The notes under the pieces: generated by a model
Database searches by the model: none
What the model saw: only the letters and a program-made list of their open reading frames with translations
Told to the model about the DNA's origin: nothing
Assembly: GCA_913041865.1 (NCBI GenBank)
Contig: CAJWIW010000021.1
Coordinates: 1-13,861, forward strand
From: an uncultured Gammaproteobacteria bacterium
GTDB taxonomy: Bacteria > Pseudomonadota > Gammaproteobacteria > GCA-002705445 > GCA-002716945
Direction: 5' to 3'
DNA length: 13,861 bases
Part shown: positions 12,677 through 13,861 of the stretch, piece by piece
How positions within the stretch are numbered: position 1 is the stretch's first letter
Layout: every line of letters starts with the position of its first letter
Translations under genes and position numbers: made by a program

Positions 12677-13510
12677 TTAATCCTGACCGTTAGTTTCTAT
12701 GATTACTTGGATTCTCTTGATTTTCTTTGAGTCTGCAGATAAAACTTTAAATGATAAATTTTTTGTATGAAGAACTTCGGAAATTCCCGGGACTTTTTCA
12801 AATTGGTTTATTAAATATCCACCAATGGTCTCGATATCATCATCCTCGAAATCAGAAGAAAAATATGAGTTGAAATCATCCAGCGATGTCAATGCATCTA
12901 CTATGTATTCGTTATCACCTTTAGAAATTATCAGAGAATCATTTCGTTGATCATGTTCGTCATCTATCTCACCCACAATTTCCTCCAGGACATCCTCAAT
13001 TGTAATTAATCCAGAAACGCCTCCATGCTCATCAATCACTATAGCAATGTGATTACGGTTAGCCTTAAATTCATTAAGTAAAATGTTCACTCTTTTACTC
13101 TCAGGAACAAATACTGCTGAACGGAGAAGTTCATGCAGATCAAATCCATCATTATCAGAATCGGAAACTTTTTTGAGTAAATCTTTAGCGAGGAGAACAC
13201 CTATAATCTCGTCCTTATTATCATCAATTACCGGGAATCTAGAATGACCTGACATAGTAACTTTCTTTAATATTTCGCTCAGACTATCAGATATATCAAT
13301 CACTTTCATATGGGGTCTAGGTATCATAATTTCACGTACTTGCGTCTCTGATACTTTAAATACACCCTCTATCATTGTCATTGATTCATTATCCAACAGA
13401 CCACCTAAGACTGATTCTTTCAACAACTCTAGTAAATCATCTTTAGCTTTTGGTGAATTTGAGAAAATTTTCGTTAAATTTTCAAATACAGATGTTTTCT
13501 TATTTTTCAT
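12677..13510 (-). CDS. corC: CorC/YbeX family protein with two CBS domains
   Basis: A 277-residue soluble protein made of two CBS domains (about 62-120, starting REIMIPRPHMKVID, and about 130-185, ending GLITIEDVLEEIVGEIDDEHD) and a C-terminal transporter-associated (CorC_HlyC) domain (about 195-272). No N-terminal DUF21 membrane domain is present, so it is the short YbeX type. In enterobacteria this protein is linked to magnesium/cobalt efflux and, from genetics with its neighbour YbeY, to ribosome maturation. The CBS pair probably binds adenine nucleotides. Its ATG lies inside the end of ybeY (11-bp overlap) and lnt follows after 10 bp. Confidence 0.93.
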   Translation of the reverse strand: MKNKKTSVFENLTKIFSNSPKAKDDLLELLKESVLGGLLDNESMTMIEGVFKVSETQVREIMIPRPHMKVIDISDSLSEILKKVTMSGHSRFPVIDDNKDEIIGVLLAKDLLKKVSDSDNDGFDLHELLRSAVFVPESKRVNILLNEFKANRNHIAIVIDEHGGVSGLITIEDVLEEIVGEIDDEHDQRNDSLIISKGDNEYIVDALTSLDDFNSYFSSDFEDDDIETIGGYLINQFEKVPGISEVLHTKNLSFKVLSADSKKIKRIQVIIETNGQD

Positions 13511-13861
13511 AGTAAGGATTAGAAAAGCCCATTAGGTTCATTAAATATATTTCTTTTTTTTCCATAATATCTTTGTTTCTCTTTAACATATGGTCATATC
13601 CTTGCAGATGAAGCATAGAATGGACGACCATATGAGCCCATCTTTTATCAGAATCAATATTAAATTTTTTTGACTCTTTGTTCACTACATCGCCACAAAT
13701 TATAATATCACCAAGAAATTCTGAATAATCTGATTTCGAAAAAATATCAGGGAAAGAAAGGACGTTAGATGGCTTAATCTTATTAAAGTATTTTTTGTTA
13801 AGGGATTTCATTTCATTAATTGTAGCAAATTTTATATTAACTGAATTTCTGTTATGTCCAA
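13500..13861 (-). CDS. ybeY: Endoribonuclease YbeY (16S rRNA maturation), 5' end cut by window edge
   Basis: Metal-dependent RNase involved in 16S rRNA 3'-end processing and ribosome quality control. The zinc-binding motif HSMLHLQGYDH (HxxxHxxGxDH) is intact, as is the substrate-pocket segment KPSNVLSFP. An internal ATG lies at 13811, but the frame stays open to the window edge and the residues upstream (NSVNIKFATINE, directly before MKSLNKKY) align with the YbeY beta-strand before the LN-x-x-Y helix. The gene therefore starts outside the window; about 120 of some 150 residues are visible. The second position of the His motif is Ser where Gly is usual. It is the first gene seen of the ybeY-corC-lnt-leuS-lptE operon. 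Confidence 0.93.
   Translation of the reverse strand, partial: GHNRNSVNIKFATINEMKSLNKKYFNKIKPSNVLSFPDIFSKSDYSEFLGDIIICGDVVNKESKKFNIDSDKRWAHMVVHSMLHLQGYDHMLKRNKDIMEKKEIYLMNLMGFSNPYYEK

Noticed and set aside
1..13861. tRNA, rRNA, CRISPR array, insertion sequence, integrase or phage genes
   Set aside because: I found no cloverleaf, repeat-spacer pattern, transposase motif or terminal inverted repeats; the space between genes is nearly all under 40 bp.

Overview
This window looks like a chromosomal segment of a low-GC (by eye about one third G+C), gene-dense gammaproteobacterium. The evidence is gene order: on the minus strand it carries ybeY-corC-lnt-leuS-lptE and then holA-proA-nadD, the arrangement known from Pseudomonas-like and E. 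coli-like genomes. Intergenic spaces of 0-40 bp, stop codons shared between convergent genes and the absence of mobile elements suggest a streamlined genome such as that of a marine or host-associated lineage. I cannot fix the genus from sequence alone.

Right part (8290-13861, all minus strand): a tightly coupled housekeeping operon, ybeY (5' end cut by the window edge), corC/ybeX, lnt, leuS and lptE. Most junctions overlap by 4-11 bp. It covers rRNA maturation, a CBS-domain envelope/ion-transport-associated protein, lipoprotein N-acylation, leucyl-tRNA synthesis and LPS export. Left part (1-2410, minus strand): holA, proA and nadD (3' end cut by the window edge), for DNA polymerase III delta, proline synthesis and NAD synthesis.

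Middle part (2411-8289): a 5.9-kb block of eight genes on both strands separates lptE from holA, which are normally adjacent. It contains a beta-hydroxyacid dehydrogenase, an Irr-like Fur-family regulator, a three-gene minus-strand operon (rubredoxin-less rubrerythrin, GlpC/HdrB-like Fe-S oxidoreductase, DUF3501 protein), pyrD, a small unknown protein and a glyoxalase-II-like metallo-hydrolase.

The most interesting signal is regulatory. The rubrerythrin promoter is close to ideal (TTGACA, 17 bp, TAGAAT). Its -10 hexamer lies inside a palindrome, TTTAGAA-TGA-TTCTAAT, that matches the published Irr iron-control element (TTTAGAA-N3-TTCTAAA) at 13 of 14 positions. The Irr-like gene lies convergently at the far end of the same operon. 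Together these suggest a self-contained, iron/heme-responsive peroxide-defence module. A second, Fur-like palindrome lies in the same 130-bp divergent region. A GC-rich hairpin with a T-rich tail separates rubrerythrin from the Fe-S gene and probably makes rubrerythrin the most expressed member. pyrD, divergent from this operon, encodes its full conserved N-terminus in frame but has no ATG, GTG or TTG at the expected start, which is the other clear oddity.
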